Part shown: positions 35,977 to 44,996 of the stretch, in pieces
Position numbering within the stretch: position 1 is the first letter of the stretch
Layout: each line of letters opens with the position of its first letter
From: Herminiimonas contaminans
GTDB lineage: Bacteria > Pseudomonadota > Gammaproteobacteria > Burkholderiales > Burkholderiaceae_D
Assembly: GCF_015645465.1 (NCBI RefSeq)
Contig: NZ_JADOEL010000004.1
Coordinates: forward strand, 226,231-290,230
DNA: 64,000 nt
Reading direction: 5' to 3'
The notes under the pieces: model-generated
Seen by the model: the letters and a program-made list of their open reading frames with translations, nothing else
Told to the model about the DNA's origin: nothing
The model's database searches: none
Made by a program: the position numbers and the translations under genes

Positions 35977-37692
35977 TTAACGTATCACCAGCAAGTACAG
36001 CAACAAGAGATTCAACACGATGGAGATGGCCGCCACTGCACGCCACAGGGAAGCAGGATCACGTTCTGCCAGCGGCTTGGGGGTAATCGCAGGCAGCGGC
36101 CGACTCGCGCCACGTTCCAGTGCCAGCAGAAATTCTTCTGCAGTTTCGAAACGATCTGCCGGATCGCGTGCGACTGCTTTCAGTAAAACATTCTCCAGCC
36201 ATAGCGGTAAATCTGGCCGGTAACGGCTGGGTGGTATGGCTTCGCCAAAGCGCGGTGTCTGGAACGGTTCGATTTCTCCGTATGGGAAATGCCGTGTCAG
36301 CAATAAATACAGCGTCACACCAGTTGAGTACAAATCGGTTTGTTGTGAGGCTGGCGCATTATTGAACTGCTCAGGTGCGAGGAAGGACGGCGTACCGGCA
36401 CGCGGTGCGCGCACTTCATCTTCTGCTTCCAGCCCGGATTGCGCGACGCCCAGATCGAGTATGCGCAACTCGCCATCCTTGCCCAGATGGATATTGCCTG
36501 GCTTGATATCGCGATGAATGATGCTGCGCCTGTGCAGCGCACCTATCGCACGGACCAGCTTGGTGCCGTGCGCAATGACATCCGGTATCGTGAAATGTTC
36601 ACCGGCATCCAGATGCTGTTGCAGCGTATTACCGTCATGCCAGGTGGTGAGGTAATACAGGTAGGTCTTGTTTTCCGGCGTAATGATTTGCGGGAAGAAG
36701 CGTGCGACGACGCGTTTGGTCAGCCATTCTTCATGTGCAAATGCCGAACGTTCATGCACATCCTGCGCGCGATCAGGATGCAAGGTCTTCAGCACTAGAT
36801 AGCGCGGCGTCTGATTCGCCGCGCGCGGTTCGGAGACGCGGTAGAGCAGGGTGGTGTTGGATGCGTGTATCTGTTCCTCGACCGTATAGCCGTCTATTTG
36901 CTGCCCGACCTTGAGCTTGGGAGGTACCGGGAAATGCTGCGAGCCGGATAGCGCATCGCGCAGATTCGTTTCCGGCAACGCATCGACCCGTACCACCAGC
37001 GCGCTGACATTATCTTGCGCACCGGCTGCCAGCGCCTTGTCGATCAGCGTATGTGTGATGGCTTCTGTTTCCTGTTGCTTGCCGACCAGCTGCAACAACT
37101 GCTCTTTCAGATCGTATTCCGATACCGAAGCCCACACACCATCGGTGGCCAGCAGGAAGGCATCGCCTTCATGCAACTCACCCATGCCATGATCAATCGC
37201 CAGTTGCGAGTCCAGTCCGATTGCACGTGTCAGCACGTGCTGCATTTCCGGGCGATCCCACACGTGATCGGCAGTCAGGCGAGTCAGCACACCATCACGT
37301 AACAGATACAGACGTGTATCACCGACGTGTGCGAAGTAATAAAAATTGCCACGCAACACCAGCGTGGTCAGCGTGGTTGCCATCCCTGCCAGCTCGGCAC
37401 GTATCGAACCCTGGTGCTGTACCCAGCTATTGATGGCCTTGAGGACGCGATCCAGTGATTGCGTCACCGGCCAGGTATCGGACGTCGCATAGTAGTCACT
37501 GAGCAAGCCACGTATGGTGTACTCCGATGCTTCGCGTCCGCCTTCATTGCCCGATACACCATCAGCGATCGCCGCGATCATGCCCTTGCTCGACAATTCG
37601 GGTTCGTCCGGCATGACCATGCCGACAAAATCCTCATTGTGCGGACGCAGACCGGCGCGGGTCGAGTAAGCGGCGGTGAGTGTCAGCGGCAT
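35977..37692 (-). CDS. Fused PP2C phosphatase and Ser/Thr kinase, membrane-anchored
   Basis: A 571-residue fusion. The N-terminal PP2C phosphatase (about 1-240) has THVGDTRLYLLRDG-like HVGDTR, IADGVSGNEGG, LLATDGVWA and QDNVSALVVR. The kinase domain (about 265-530) has VLKTLHPD with the Lys, the catalytic loop IIHRDIKPGN, DLG replacing DFG, and APEQF. One helix at the C-terminus (VVLNLLLLYLLVIR region) anchors it. Both opposing activities lie in one chain, between nrtABC and narK, pointing to control of nitrate uptake or reduction. Target proteins are unknown. Confidence 0.9.
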   Translation of the reverse strand: MPLTLTAAYSTRAGLRPHNEDFVGMVMPDEPELSSKGMIAAIADGVSGNEGGREASEYTIRGLLSDYYATSDTWPVTQSLDRVLKAINSWVQHQGSIRAELAGMATTLTTLVLRGNFYYFAHVGDTRLYLLRDGVLTRLTADHVWDRPEMQHVLTRAIGLDSQLAIDHGMGELHEGDAFLLATDGVWASVSEYDLKEQLLQLVGKQQETEAITHTLIDKALAAGAQDNVSALVVRVDALPETNLRDALSGSQHFPVPPKLKVGQQIDGYTVEEQIHASNTTLLYRVSEPRAANQTPRYLVLKTLHPDRAQDVHERSAFAHEEWLTKRVVARFFPQIITPENKTYLYYLTTWHDGNTLQQHLDAGEHFTIPDVIAHGTKLVRAIGALHRRSIIHRDIKPGNIHLGKDGELRILDLGVAQSGLEAEDEVRAPRAGTPSFLAPEQFNNAPASQQTDLYSTGVTLYLLLTRHFPYGEIEPFQTPRFGEAIPPSRYRPDLPLWLENVLLKAVARDPADRFETAEEFLLALERGASRPLPAITPKPLAERDPASLWRAVAAISIVLNLLLLYLLVIR

Positions 37693-37728
37693 GGCAGCGA
37701 GTGTAAAAGCATGATGGGCATGGCTGCT

Positions 37729-38943
37729 TCAGATTTTTGCATTGGTCATGGCAGCGCTGCCCCAGGTTGTGCGCCAGCGATTTTTCACTGCCGACAAACC
37801 GAGCAAGGCAACAATGGCCAGTGCGGCGAAGACGATCAGACCACCCTGGTAGCTGCCCGTCAATTGTTTGGAGTAACCGAGGCTGGAGGCCAGATAGAAG
37901 CCGCCGATACCACCGGCCATGCCGACCAGTCCGGTCATGACGCCGATTTCCTTGCGGAAGCGCTGTGGTACCAACTGGAATACTGCGCCATTGCCGACGC
38001 CGAGTGCCAGCATCGCCAATACAAAGATCGCGACCGCTGCCATCGCCGACGACAGGCCGAAGCTGGCGATCAGCATGAAGCTGGCTGCCAGCATATACAT
38101 CATCGACAAAGTCTTGATGCCGCCGATGCGGTCAGCCAGGCGGCCACCCAAAGGACGCACGGCGGAACCGGCAAACACGCAGGCGGCGGTGAAATAGCCT
38201 GCGGTCACCGGCGATAAACCATATTGACCATTGAAGTAAATCGTCAGCGACGAAGCCAGGCCGGAGAAACCACCGAAGGTCACGCTATAGAAGAACATAA
38301 ACCACCAGGCATCCTTGTCCTTGAGCACGTGCAGGTATTCGACCAGTGATTTAGGTGGCGGGGCGGACGGAGCATCTTTGGTAAAGACCAGATAGACCAA
38401 GAATGCGATGCTGAGTGGAATCAGGCACAGCCCGAATACGTTTTGCCAGCCGAACAGGATAGCCAGCGTCGGCGCAAACAGCGCGGCGAAAGCGGTACCT
38501 GAATTACCGGCACCGGCAATCCCGAGCGCCGTGCCTTGATGTTCCGGCGGATACCAGCGCGAAGCCAGTGGCAGGGCAACGGCAAAAGCAGCACCGGCGA
38601 AACCGAGGATGACACCGAAGGTCAGCATGGTGTGATAGCTGCTGAGGTCACCCAGCCACGCCCACAACAAACCGCTCATGACGATGACCTGGCCGATGAT
38701 GCCCGCCTTCTTGGGTTTCAGGTGATCGACTAATACACCCATCACGATACGCAGCAAGGCGCCAGCCAATAGCGGCGTTGCCACCATTAAACCTTTTTGC
38801 GCCGCAGTCAGTCCGAGGTCGCCGGAGATTTGAACGGCCAGCGGCCCGAGAATGACCCAGACCATAAAACTCAGGTCGAAGTAAAAGAAGGAAGCAAGCA
38901 GGGTCGGTGTGTGACCAGCTTTCCAGAATGACGTTTTTTGCAT
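37729..38943 (-). CDS. narK: Nitrate/nitrite transporter NarK family (MFS)
   Basis: A 404-residue major-facilitator protein with twelve helices. Nitrate signatures include FFYFDLSFMVWVILGPLAVQ, GFAGAAFAVALPLASRWYPPEHQGTALGIAGAGNSGTA split over helices 4-5 and GVGNGAVFQLVPQRF. Its short leader has a sigma-54 promoter. It is divergent from nirB and shares regulatory DNA with it. Having both an ABC and an MFS nitrate system suggests different affinities or nitrite export. Confidence 0.93.
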   Translation of the reverse strand: MQKTSFWKAGHTPTLLASFFYFDLSFMVWVILGPLAVQISGDLGLTAAQKGLMVATPLLAGALLRIVMGVLVDHLKPKKAGIIGQVIVMSGLLWAWLGDLSSYHTMLTFGVILGFAGAAFAVALPLASRWYPPEHQGTALGIAGAGNSGTAFAALFAPTLAILFGWQNVFGLCLIPLSIAFLVYLVFTKDAPSAPPPKSLVEYLHVLKDKDAWWFMFFYSVTFGGFSGLASSLTIYFNGQYGLSPVTAGYFTAACVFAGSAVRPLGGRLADRIGGIKTLSMMYMLAASFMLIASFGLSSAMAAVAIFVLAMLALGVGNGAVFQLVPQRFRKEIGVMTGLVGMAGGIGGFYLASSLGYSKQLTGSYQGGLIVFAALAIVALLGLSAVKNRWRTTWGSAAMTNAKI

Positions 38944-38981
38944 GAGAGCTCGCAGAGTTAGACAGGGTTGCGTCTAAATAT

Positions 38982-38996
38982 GCAAAGGCCATGCCA
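38982..38996 (-). promoter_or_regulatory. Sigma-54 promoter of narK
   Basis: On the minus strand TGGCATGGCCTTTGC, with GG-N10-GC. The predicted start lies about 27 bases before the narK ATG. Confidence 0.7.
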
Positions 38997-39081
38997 CTTT
39001 AGTGCGGGCGTGATCCACGAATGGGCGCGCACTTTTCACGTGTTGACGAATATGGGCGGCTGCACCAAATAAACCGGCTGC

Positions 39082-39098
39082 CGCACTTGTTGAGTGCG
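39082..39098. promoter_or_regulatory. NtrC-type enhancer between narK and nirB
   Basis: CGCACT-TGTTG-AGTGCG is a perfect dyad fitting GCACY-N5-RGTGC. It lies about 100 bases from the predicted nirB start and 120 from that of narK, so it may serve both directions. Confidence 0.7.
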
Positions 39099-39161
39099 AA
39101 ATGCAACTTTAAATGGTGCGGAAACAGTAGTCCCTTACCGAAAGTGCACTAAAAGTAAAAC

Positions 39162-39176
39162 TGGCATTTGTTTTGC
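39162..39176 (+). promoter_or_regulatory. Sigma-54 promoter of nirB
   Basis: TGGCATTTGTTTTGC has GG-N10-GC spacing. The predicted start near 39188 leaves a 29-base leader before ATG 39217. Confidence 0.75.
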
Positions 39177-39216
39177 TTATTTAAATTTGCGAACAACAAA
39201 TCTGTGGGATGCAGCG

Positions 39217-41655
39217 ATGAAAAAAATGAAATTGGTCATGGTTGGTAACGGTATGGCAGGCGTGCGTACTTTGGAAGAACTGCGCAAGATCGCTCCTGAC
39301 TTATATGACATCACGGTATTTGGCGCGGAAGCGTACGCCAACTACAACCGTATTCTGCTGTCGCCCGTACTGGCGGGTGAGCAAACCATCAAGGACATCA
39401 TGCTCAACGATGTCGACTGGTATGCGGAGAATGACATCACCCTGCACCTGGGGAAAAAGATCGTCGAGATCGACCGCGTCAAACGTGTGGTGATAGCCGA
39501 CGACGGTACCGTCGCACCGTATGACCGCTTGCTGATGGCAACCGGCTCGAATCCTTTCATGCTGCCGATACCAGGCAAGGATCTGGAAGGCGTGATCTCC
39601 TATCGCGACATACAAGATACCAACGCGATGATAGAAGCGGCCAAGGTACACAAGCAGGCGGTCGTTATCGGTGGCGGCTTGCTGGGACTGGAAGCAGCGA
39701 ACGGCCTGAAGCTGCGCGGTATGGAAGTAACTGTCGTGCATTTGCCGACCACCTTGATGGAACGTCAGCTCGACGAAGCGGCAGGCAAGATGCTGCAAAA
39801 ATCTCTGGAAGACCGAGGCTTGAATTTCTTGCTGGGTAAGAATTCGCAAGAAATCATCAGCGACGCGAACGGTCGCGTGCAAGCCTTGCGTTTCACCGAC
39901 GGCACCGAAATCCCGACACAACTGCTTGTGATGGCGGTCGGTATCCGTCCGAACACTGCGCTGGCTGAATCCGCCGGCCTGCATTGCAATCGCGGCATCG
40001 TCGTCAACGACACCATGCAAACCTATGACCCGCGCGTGTACGCAGTCGGTGAATGCGTGAACCATCGTGGTACGGCGTATGGCCTGGTTGCGCCTTTGTT
40101 TGAAATGGCCAAGGTGTGCGCGAATCACCTGGCGAACTTCGGTATCGGTCGTTACCAGGGTTCGGTCACTTCGACCAAGCTGAAAGTAACTGGCATTGAT
40201 TTGTTCTCGGCTGGTGAATTCCTTGGTGGTGAAGGGACGGAAGAAATCCTGCTGTCCGATCCTATCGGCGGTGTCTATAAAAAGCTGGTGTTGAAAGACG
40301 ACAAGCTGATCGGTGCCTGCCTGTATGGCGATACGGTCGACGGCAGCTGGTACTTCAACCTGCTGCGCGAAGGTAAAGACATCAGCGAGATCCGCGACAC
40401 CCTGATGTTTGGCGAAGCCAACACTGGTCGTCCCGGCGACGTTGGTCACGAAGGTTTCAGCAAGGCGGCAGCGATGCCGGATACCGCTGAAGTATGCGGC
40501 TGTAACGGCGTGTGCAAAGGCACCATCGTCAAAGCGATCAAGGAAAAAGGTTTGTTTACGATCGAAGACGTGCGCAAACACACCAAGGCTTCCGCCTCCT
40601 GCGGTTCCTGTACCGGTCTGGTTGAGCAAATCATCATGGCTACTGCCGGTGGTGATTACTCGGCATCGAACAAAGCCAAGCCGATGTGCGGATGTACTGA
40701 CCATACACATCAGGAAGTGCGTGATGCGATCAAGGCCGAGAAGTTGTTAACGGTTGCCGGCGTGATGGCGCATATGAACTGGCGTACGCCGAACGGCTGC
40801 TCCAGCTGCCGTCCTGGCATTAACTACTACCTGATCTCGACCTGGCCGGGGGAAGCGAAGGATGATCCGCAATCACGCTTCATCAACGAACGTGCACACG
40901 CGAATATCCAAAAAGATGGCACTTTCTCCGTCATCCCGCGCATGTGGGGCGGCGAAACCAACTCGTCGGAGCTGCGCCGCATCGCTGACGTGGTCGATAA
41001 ATTCAAGATTCCTACCGTCAAGGTCACAGGCGGACAACGTATCGATTTGCTGGGTGTGAAGAAAGAAGATTTGCGCGCGGTCTGGCAAGACCTCGGCATG
41101 CCATCCGGCCTCGGTTACGCCAAGGGTTTGCGCACCGTAAAAACCTGCGTGGGTTCCGAATGGTGCCGTTTCGGTACCCAGGATTCAACCAAAATGGGGC
41201 AGCAACTCGAACATCAACTGGCACGCATGTATGCACCGCATAAGGTCAAGCTGGCAGTCTCGGGCTGTCCGCGTAATTGTGCCGAAGCCGGTATCAAGGA
41301 CGTGGGCGTGATCGGTGTTGATTCGGGCTGGGAAATCTATGTCGGCGGTAACGGCGGCATCAAAACCGAAGTGGCTGAATTCTTCGTCAAACTTAAAACG
41401 CATGAAGAAGTACTGGAGTACGCCGGCGCCTTCCTGCAACTGTATCGCGAAGAAGGCTGGTACCTGGAACGAACCGTGCATTACCTGGCACGTGTAGGCC
41501 TGGATCATGCAAAGCAAAAAGTACTGGAAGACGAAGCCAACCGCAAAGCGCTGTATCAGCGCCTGCTGTTCTCGCTGGAAGGTGAGTCCGATCCATGGCA
41601 TGAACCGGAAAAAGCGATGGTCGATACGCGTCAGTTCGAACCATTGTCGATCTGA
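39217..41655 (+). CDS. nirB: Assimilatory nitrite reductase NAD(P)H large subunit NirB
   Basis: An 812-residue enzyme reducing nitrite to ammonium with six electrons. N-terminal FAD/NAD domains (GNGMAGVRTLEEL, then IGGGLLGLEAANGL) are followed by BFD-type [2Fe-2S] segments (CGCNGVCKGT, CGSCTGL, CGCTDH, CSSCRPG) and the siroheme/[4Fe-4S] domain with CVGSEWCRFG and SGCPRNCAEAG. ATG 39217 is chosen; the frame extends to 39094, across the promoter, and is not expected to be translated. It is transcribed with nirD and nasA. Confidence 0.95.
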   Translation: MKKMKLVMVGNGMAGVRTLEELRKIAPDLYDITVFGAEAYANYNRILLSPVLAGEQTIKDIMLNDVDWYAENDITLHLGKKIVEIDRVKRVVIADDGTVAPYDRLLMATGSNPFMLPIPGKDLEGVISYRDIQDTNAMIEAAKVHKQAVVIGGGLLGLEAANGLKLRGMEVTVVHLPTTLMERQLDEAAGKMLQKSLEDRGLNFLLGKNSQEIISDANGRVQALRFTDGTEIPTQLLVMAVGIRPNTALAESAGLHCNRGIVVNDTMQTYDPRVYAVGECVNHRGTAYGLVAPLFEMAKVCANHLANFGIGRYQGSVTSTKLKVTGIDLFSAGEFLGGEGTEEILLSDPIGGVYKKLVLKDDKLIGACLYGDTVDGSWYFNLLREGKDISEIRDTLMFGEANTGRPGDVGHEGFSKAAAMPDTAEVCGCNGVCKGTIVKAIKEKGLFTIEDVRKHTKASASCGSCTGLVEQIIMATAGGDYSASNKAKPMCGCTDHTHQEVRDAIKAEKLLTVAGVMAHMNWRTPNGCSSCRPGINYYLISTWPGEAKDDPQSRFINERAHANIQKDGTFSVIPRMWGGETNSSELRRIADVVDKFKIPTVKVTGGQRIDLLGVKKEDLRAVWQDLGMPSGLGYAKGLRTVKTCVGSEWCRFGTQDSTKMGQQLEHQLARMYAPHKVKLAVSGCPRNCAEAGIKDVGVIGVDSGWEIYVGGNGGIKTEVAEFFVKLKTHEEVLEYAGAFLQLYREEGWYLERTVHYLARVGLDHAKQKVLEDEANRKALYQRLLFSLEGESDPWHEPEKAMVDTRQFEPLSI

Positions 41656-41749
41656 TCAGGCGGATGTCAGTGCACTAAGCGCGGACATCCGGCAAGTACA
41701 CAGCACATTTGTTTATAACAACTCATCACAATTTTTATCAAGGCCACAT

Positions 41750-42103
41750 ATGTCTAATCAATGGAAAGTCATCTGCAAGGTAAGCGACATTCCTGTACTC
41801 GGTTCCCGCGTCGTCAATCGCGTGGATAAACCGAATGTCGCCATTTTCCGTAACAGCGAAGACAAAGTCTTTGCTTTACTCGACCGTTGTCCGCACAAGG
41901 GTGGCCCCTTGTCGCAAGGTATCGTATTCGGCGAACGTGTCGCCTGCCCGTTGCATAACTGGAGCATAGGCATGAACGACGGTTGCGCCGCAGCACCGGA
42001 TGAAGGCTGCACTCAAACCTTCTCCGTCAAGATCGAGAGTGGTGAGGTCTATCTGGATGTCGTCGAATTGAATGCACCTGTCAGCGAGGCTGCTACTGCA
42101 TGA
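41750..42103 (+). CDS. nirD: Nitrite reductase small subunit NirD
   Basis: A 117-residue Rieske-like protein that associates with NirB. It keeps CPHKGGPL and CPLHNWSIG, so both Cys-His pairs that ligate a [2Fe-2S] cluster appear present, whereas NirD of some bacteria has lost them. It overlaps the nasA start (ATGA). Confidence 0.92.
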   Translation: MSNQWKVICKVSDIPVLGSRVVNRVDKPNVAIFRNSEDKVFALLDRCPHKGGPLSQGIVFGERVACPLHNWSIGMNDGCAAAPDEGCTQTFSVKIESGEVYLDVVELNAPVSEAATA

Positions 42104-44916
42104 ATGCATCCTTGCTTTCTACTGCCCGGCTTGAACCTTCTGCGAGCGCTTTGCTATCGACAGAAACCAAAGCCACCTGCTGTTATTGCGGGGTGGGCTG
42201 TGGTGTCTTGATAGAAAGCGATGGAGAGAAAGTCATCGGAGTACGCGGTGACCCGGATCATCCGGCCAACTTTGGTCGTCTGTGCACCAAGGGCAGCACG
42301 CTGCATCTGACGGCGCGCCCCAACCTGCAACAGCAATCGCGCGCGCTGTATCCGGAAATGCGCCTGGCGCGCAGCGATGAACGTGAACGTACATCGTGGG
42401 CAACCACGATGGATTTCATCGTCAATAAATTCGCTGCGACCATACGTGACCACGGTCCCGATAGCGTAGGCTTTTACCTTTCGGGGCAGTTGTTGACCGA
42501 GGATTACTACGTCTTTAACAAACTGGCCAAGGGTTTGATCGGTACCAATAATGTCGATACCAATTCCCGCCTGTGCATGTCGAGCGCGGTTGCCGGTTAC
42601 AAGCAAACCCTGGGTGCGGATGCCCCACCGCCATGCTACGAAGATATCGATCATGCACAAGTCATCTTTATCGTCGGCTCCAACACGGCGTATGCGCATC
42701 CGATCATTTATCGCCGGATAGAAGATGCACGCAAAGCCAATCCTTTACTGAAGGTCATTGTTGCCGATCCGCGCCGGACGGATACCGCACGTGAAGCGGA
42801 CCTGTTTCTGCCTATCTTGCCGGGTACTGATGTGGCGTTGTTTAACGGCATGCTGTACATCTGCCTGTGGGAAGACCTGGTGGATCTCGATTACATCGCT
42901 GAGCACACCGAAGGCTTTGCCGAGCTCAAGCAAACGGTGCGTGACTACACGCCGAAATTTGTCGCGGAAATTTGCGGCATCAAGGAAGAAGAATTGATGC
43001 AGGCGGCGCGCATGTTTGGCAAGTCGCAAGCATCCTTGTCCATGTATTGCCAGGGCCTGAATCAATCGTCGTCCGGCACTGCGAAGAATGCAGCACTGAT
43101 CAACCTGCACCTGGCCACACATCAAATCGGCAAGCCGGGTGCTGGCCCGCTGTCACTGACTGGTCAACCGAATGCGATGGGTGGTCGTGAAGTCGGTGGC
43201 CTGTCCACCATGCTGTCGGCGCATCGTGATCTGGCGAATCCTGAACATCGCGCCGAGATCGCCAAGCTGTGGGGCGTGCCTGATGTGCCAGCGACGCCAG
43301 GTAAGAGCGCGGTAGAAATGTTCGAAGCGGTGCGCACCGGCGAGATTAAAATTATCTGGATCGTCTGTACCAATCCGGCGCAATCCATGCCGGAGCAGGC
43401 GATGATACGGGAAGCCTTGCGCAACGCAGAATTGGTGATCGTGCAGGAAGCCTATAAGACTACGGCCAGCTGCGATTACGCTGACGTATTGCTGCCAGCT
43501 TCGACCTGGAGCGAGAAAGAGGGCACGGTCACTAATTCTGAACGCCGCATCACGCGCTTCAAATCGGTACTGCCCAAGCTGGGTGAAAGCAAACACGACT
43601 GGGAAATCGCAATTGAATTTGCACGCAAGCTGGAAGGTGTGCTCGGTAAAACAGCGTCGCTCTTTCCGTTTGCGAACACCGAAGAAATCTGGAATGAACA
43701 TCGCGAGTCGACACGTGGTCGTGACCTCGACATCACCGGCTTGAGCTTCAAGCTGCTGGAAGAGCAGGGGCCACAACAATGGCCATTTCCGGAAGGTGCG
43801 AGCAGCGGCAAGAAGCGTCTGTATGAAGACGGCATCTTCCCGACTGCCAACGGCCGTGCAAAGTTTGTGAATACGCAGTACCAGCCGCTGGCGGAACAGG
43901 TTGACGCGCGTTATCCTTTCCACCTGACCACAGGTCGTTTGCGCGATCAGTGGCATGGCATGAGCCGCACCGGTACGGTGGCGCAATTGTTTTCGCATGC
44001 ATCGGAACCGTCTATTGTCTTGTCCAAAGTCGATATGGAGCGTCGCTTGCTCAATGTCGGTGACCTGGTGCATGTCACCAGCAAGCGCGGTTCACAAATC
44101 TTTCCAGTGGCAGTCGGTGATGATATGCGCGCCGGGCAAGCCTTCATCGGCATGCACTGGGGCGAAGAGTATGTCTCCGGTCGCGGTCGCGACGGCGATG
44201 GTAGCTACGGTGTGAATGCACTGACGACACCGGCTTTCGATTGCAGCTCCAAGCAACCTGAACTCAAGCATGCTGCGGTCAAGATCCTGAAAGCGGAATT
44301 TCCGTGGCGCTTTATCGTGTTTGGCTGGGTAGATGAAGCGAAGTTGCTGGATTTGCAGTCGGCGTTACGCCCTGCGATGCGCAAGTTTGCCTATGCTTCG
44401 TGCACCTTGTTCGGACGCGATAAAGTTGGTGTGCTGTTCCGTGCAGCAGATGACTATGCTGCTGACCCGGCACTGACAGCGGAGATCGAAAGCAAATTCA
44501 ACATCACCGGTACCCAGGTGCTGCGTTATGACGATACCAAGCGCGGCAATTCACGCCGCATCCTGGTCGGTGATGGTAAATTGCAGGCGGTGGCGCTGGC
44601 AGGCGATATCTCGGCTGAAGGCTGGCTCAAGGAATATCTGGAGAGCGAACAGTCGGTTGCTGCACTAGGTCGTTTGTTGCTGATGCCTTCGAACAAACCG
44701 CCGCAAAACTTCAAGTCGCGTGGCCGTATTGTTTGCAACTGTTTCAATGTATCTGAAACGGAAATCAACGATAGCCTGGTCGGTATGCATGGTGATGCGG
44801 ATGCGAAGCTGGCTGTTTTGCAGCAGGGCCTGAAGTGCGGTACCAACTGCGGGTCATGCGTGCCGGAACTAAAAAAAATCATATCCAGCCAGATCATGCC
44901 AGCCAAGGCAGCGTGA
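42100..44916 (+). CDS. nasA: Assimilatory nitrate reductase catalytic subunit NasA
   Basis: A 938-residue molybdopterin enzyme reducing nitrate to nitrite in the cytoplasm; no export signal. The [4Fe-4S] site is Cys27-x2-Cys30-x3-Cys34-x27-Cys62. Molybdopterin-binding segments include CMSSAVAGYKQTLG, with the Cys as likely Mo ligand, and LTTGRLRDQWHGMSRTG. A C-terminal BFD-like [2Fe-2S] domain (CNCFNVSETEI and CGTNCGSCVPELKK) probably takes electrons from a reductase or ferredoxin not encoded next to it. It overlaps nirD by 4 bases. Confidence 0.95.
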   Translation: MNASLLSTARLEPSASALLSTETKATCCYCGVGCGVLIESDGEKVIGVRGDPDHPANFGRLCTKGSTLHLTARPNLQQQSRALYPEMRLARSDERERTSWATTMDFIVNKFAATIRDHGPDSVGFYLSGQLLTEDYYVFNKLAKGLIGTNNVDTNSRLCMSSAVAGYKQTLGADAPPPCYEDIDHAQVIFIVGSNTAYAHPIIYRRIEDARKANPLLKVIVADPRRTDTAREADLFLPILPGTDVALFNGMLYICLWEDLVDLDYIAEHTEGFAELKQTVRDYTPKFVAEICGIKEEELMQAARMFGKSQASLSMYCQGLNQSSSGTAKNAALINLHLATHQIGKPGAGPLSLTGQPNAMGGREVGGLSTMLSAHRDLANPEHRAEIAKLWGVPDVPATPGKSAVEMFEAVRTGEIKIIWIVCTNPAQSMPEQAMIREALRNAELVIVQEAYKTTASCDYADVLLPASTWSEKEGTVTNSERRITRFKSVLPKLGESKHDWEIAIEFARKLEGVLGKTASLFPFANTEEIWNEHRESTRGRDLDITGLSFKLLEEQGPQQWPFPEGASSGKKRLYEDGIFPTANGRAKFVNTQYQPLAEQVDARYPFHLTTGRLRDQWHGMSRTGTVAQLFSHASEPSIVLSKVDMERRLLNVGDLVHVTSKRGSQIFPVAVGDDMRAGQAFIGMHWGEEYVSGRGRDGDGSYGVNALTTPAFDCSSKQPELKHAAVKILKAEFPWRFIVFGWVDEAKLLDLQSALRPAMRKFAYASCTLFGRDKVGVLFRAADDYAADPALTAEIESKFNITGTQVLRYDDTKRGNSRRILVGDGKLQAVALAGDISAEGWLKEYLESEQSVAALGRLLLMPSNKPPQNFKSRGRIVCNCFNVSETEINDSLVGMHGDADAKLAVLQQGLKCGTNCGSCVPELKKIISSQIMPAKAA

Positions 44917-44946
44917 GCTATTCCTTGTAATTTTTAAAATGGCCGG

Positions 44947-44978
44947 GCCCGCTTCCACCCTTTCGGAGAAGCGGGCTT
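44947..44978 (+). terminator. Hairpin after nasA
   Basis: GCCCGCTTC and GAAGCGGGC pair around a 12-base loop. There is no T-run, so it may be only a partial terminator before ybiB. Confidence 0.45.
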
Positions 44979-44996
44979 CGGTGTACCCTCTGCAGC

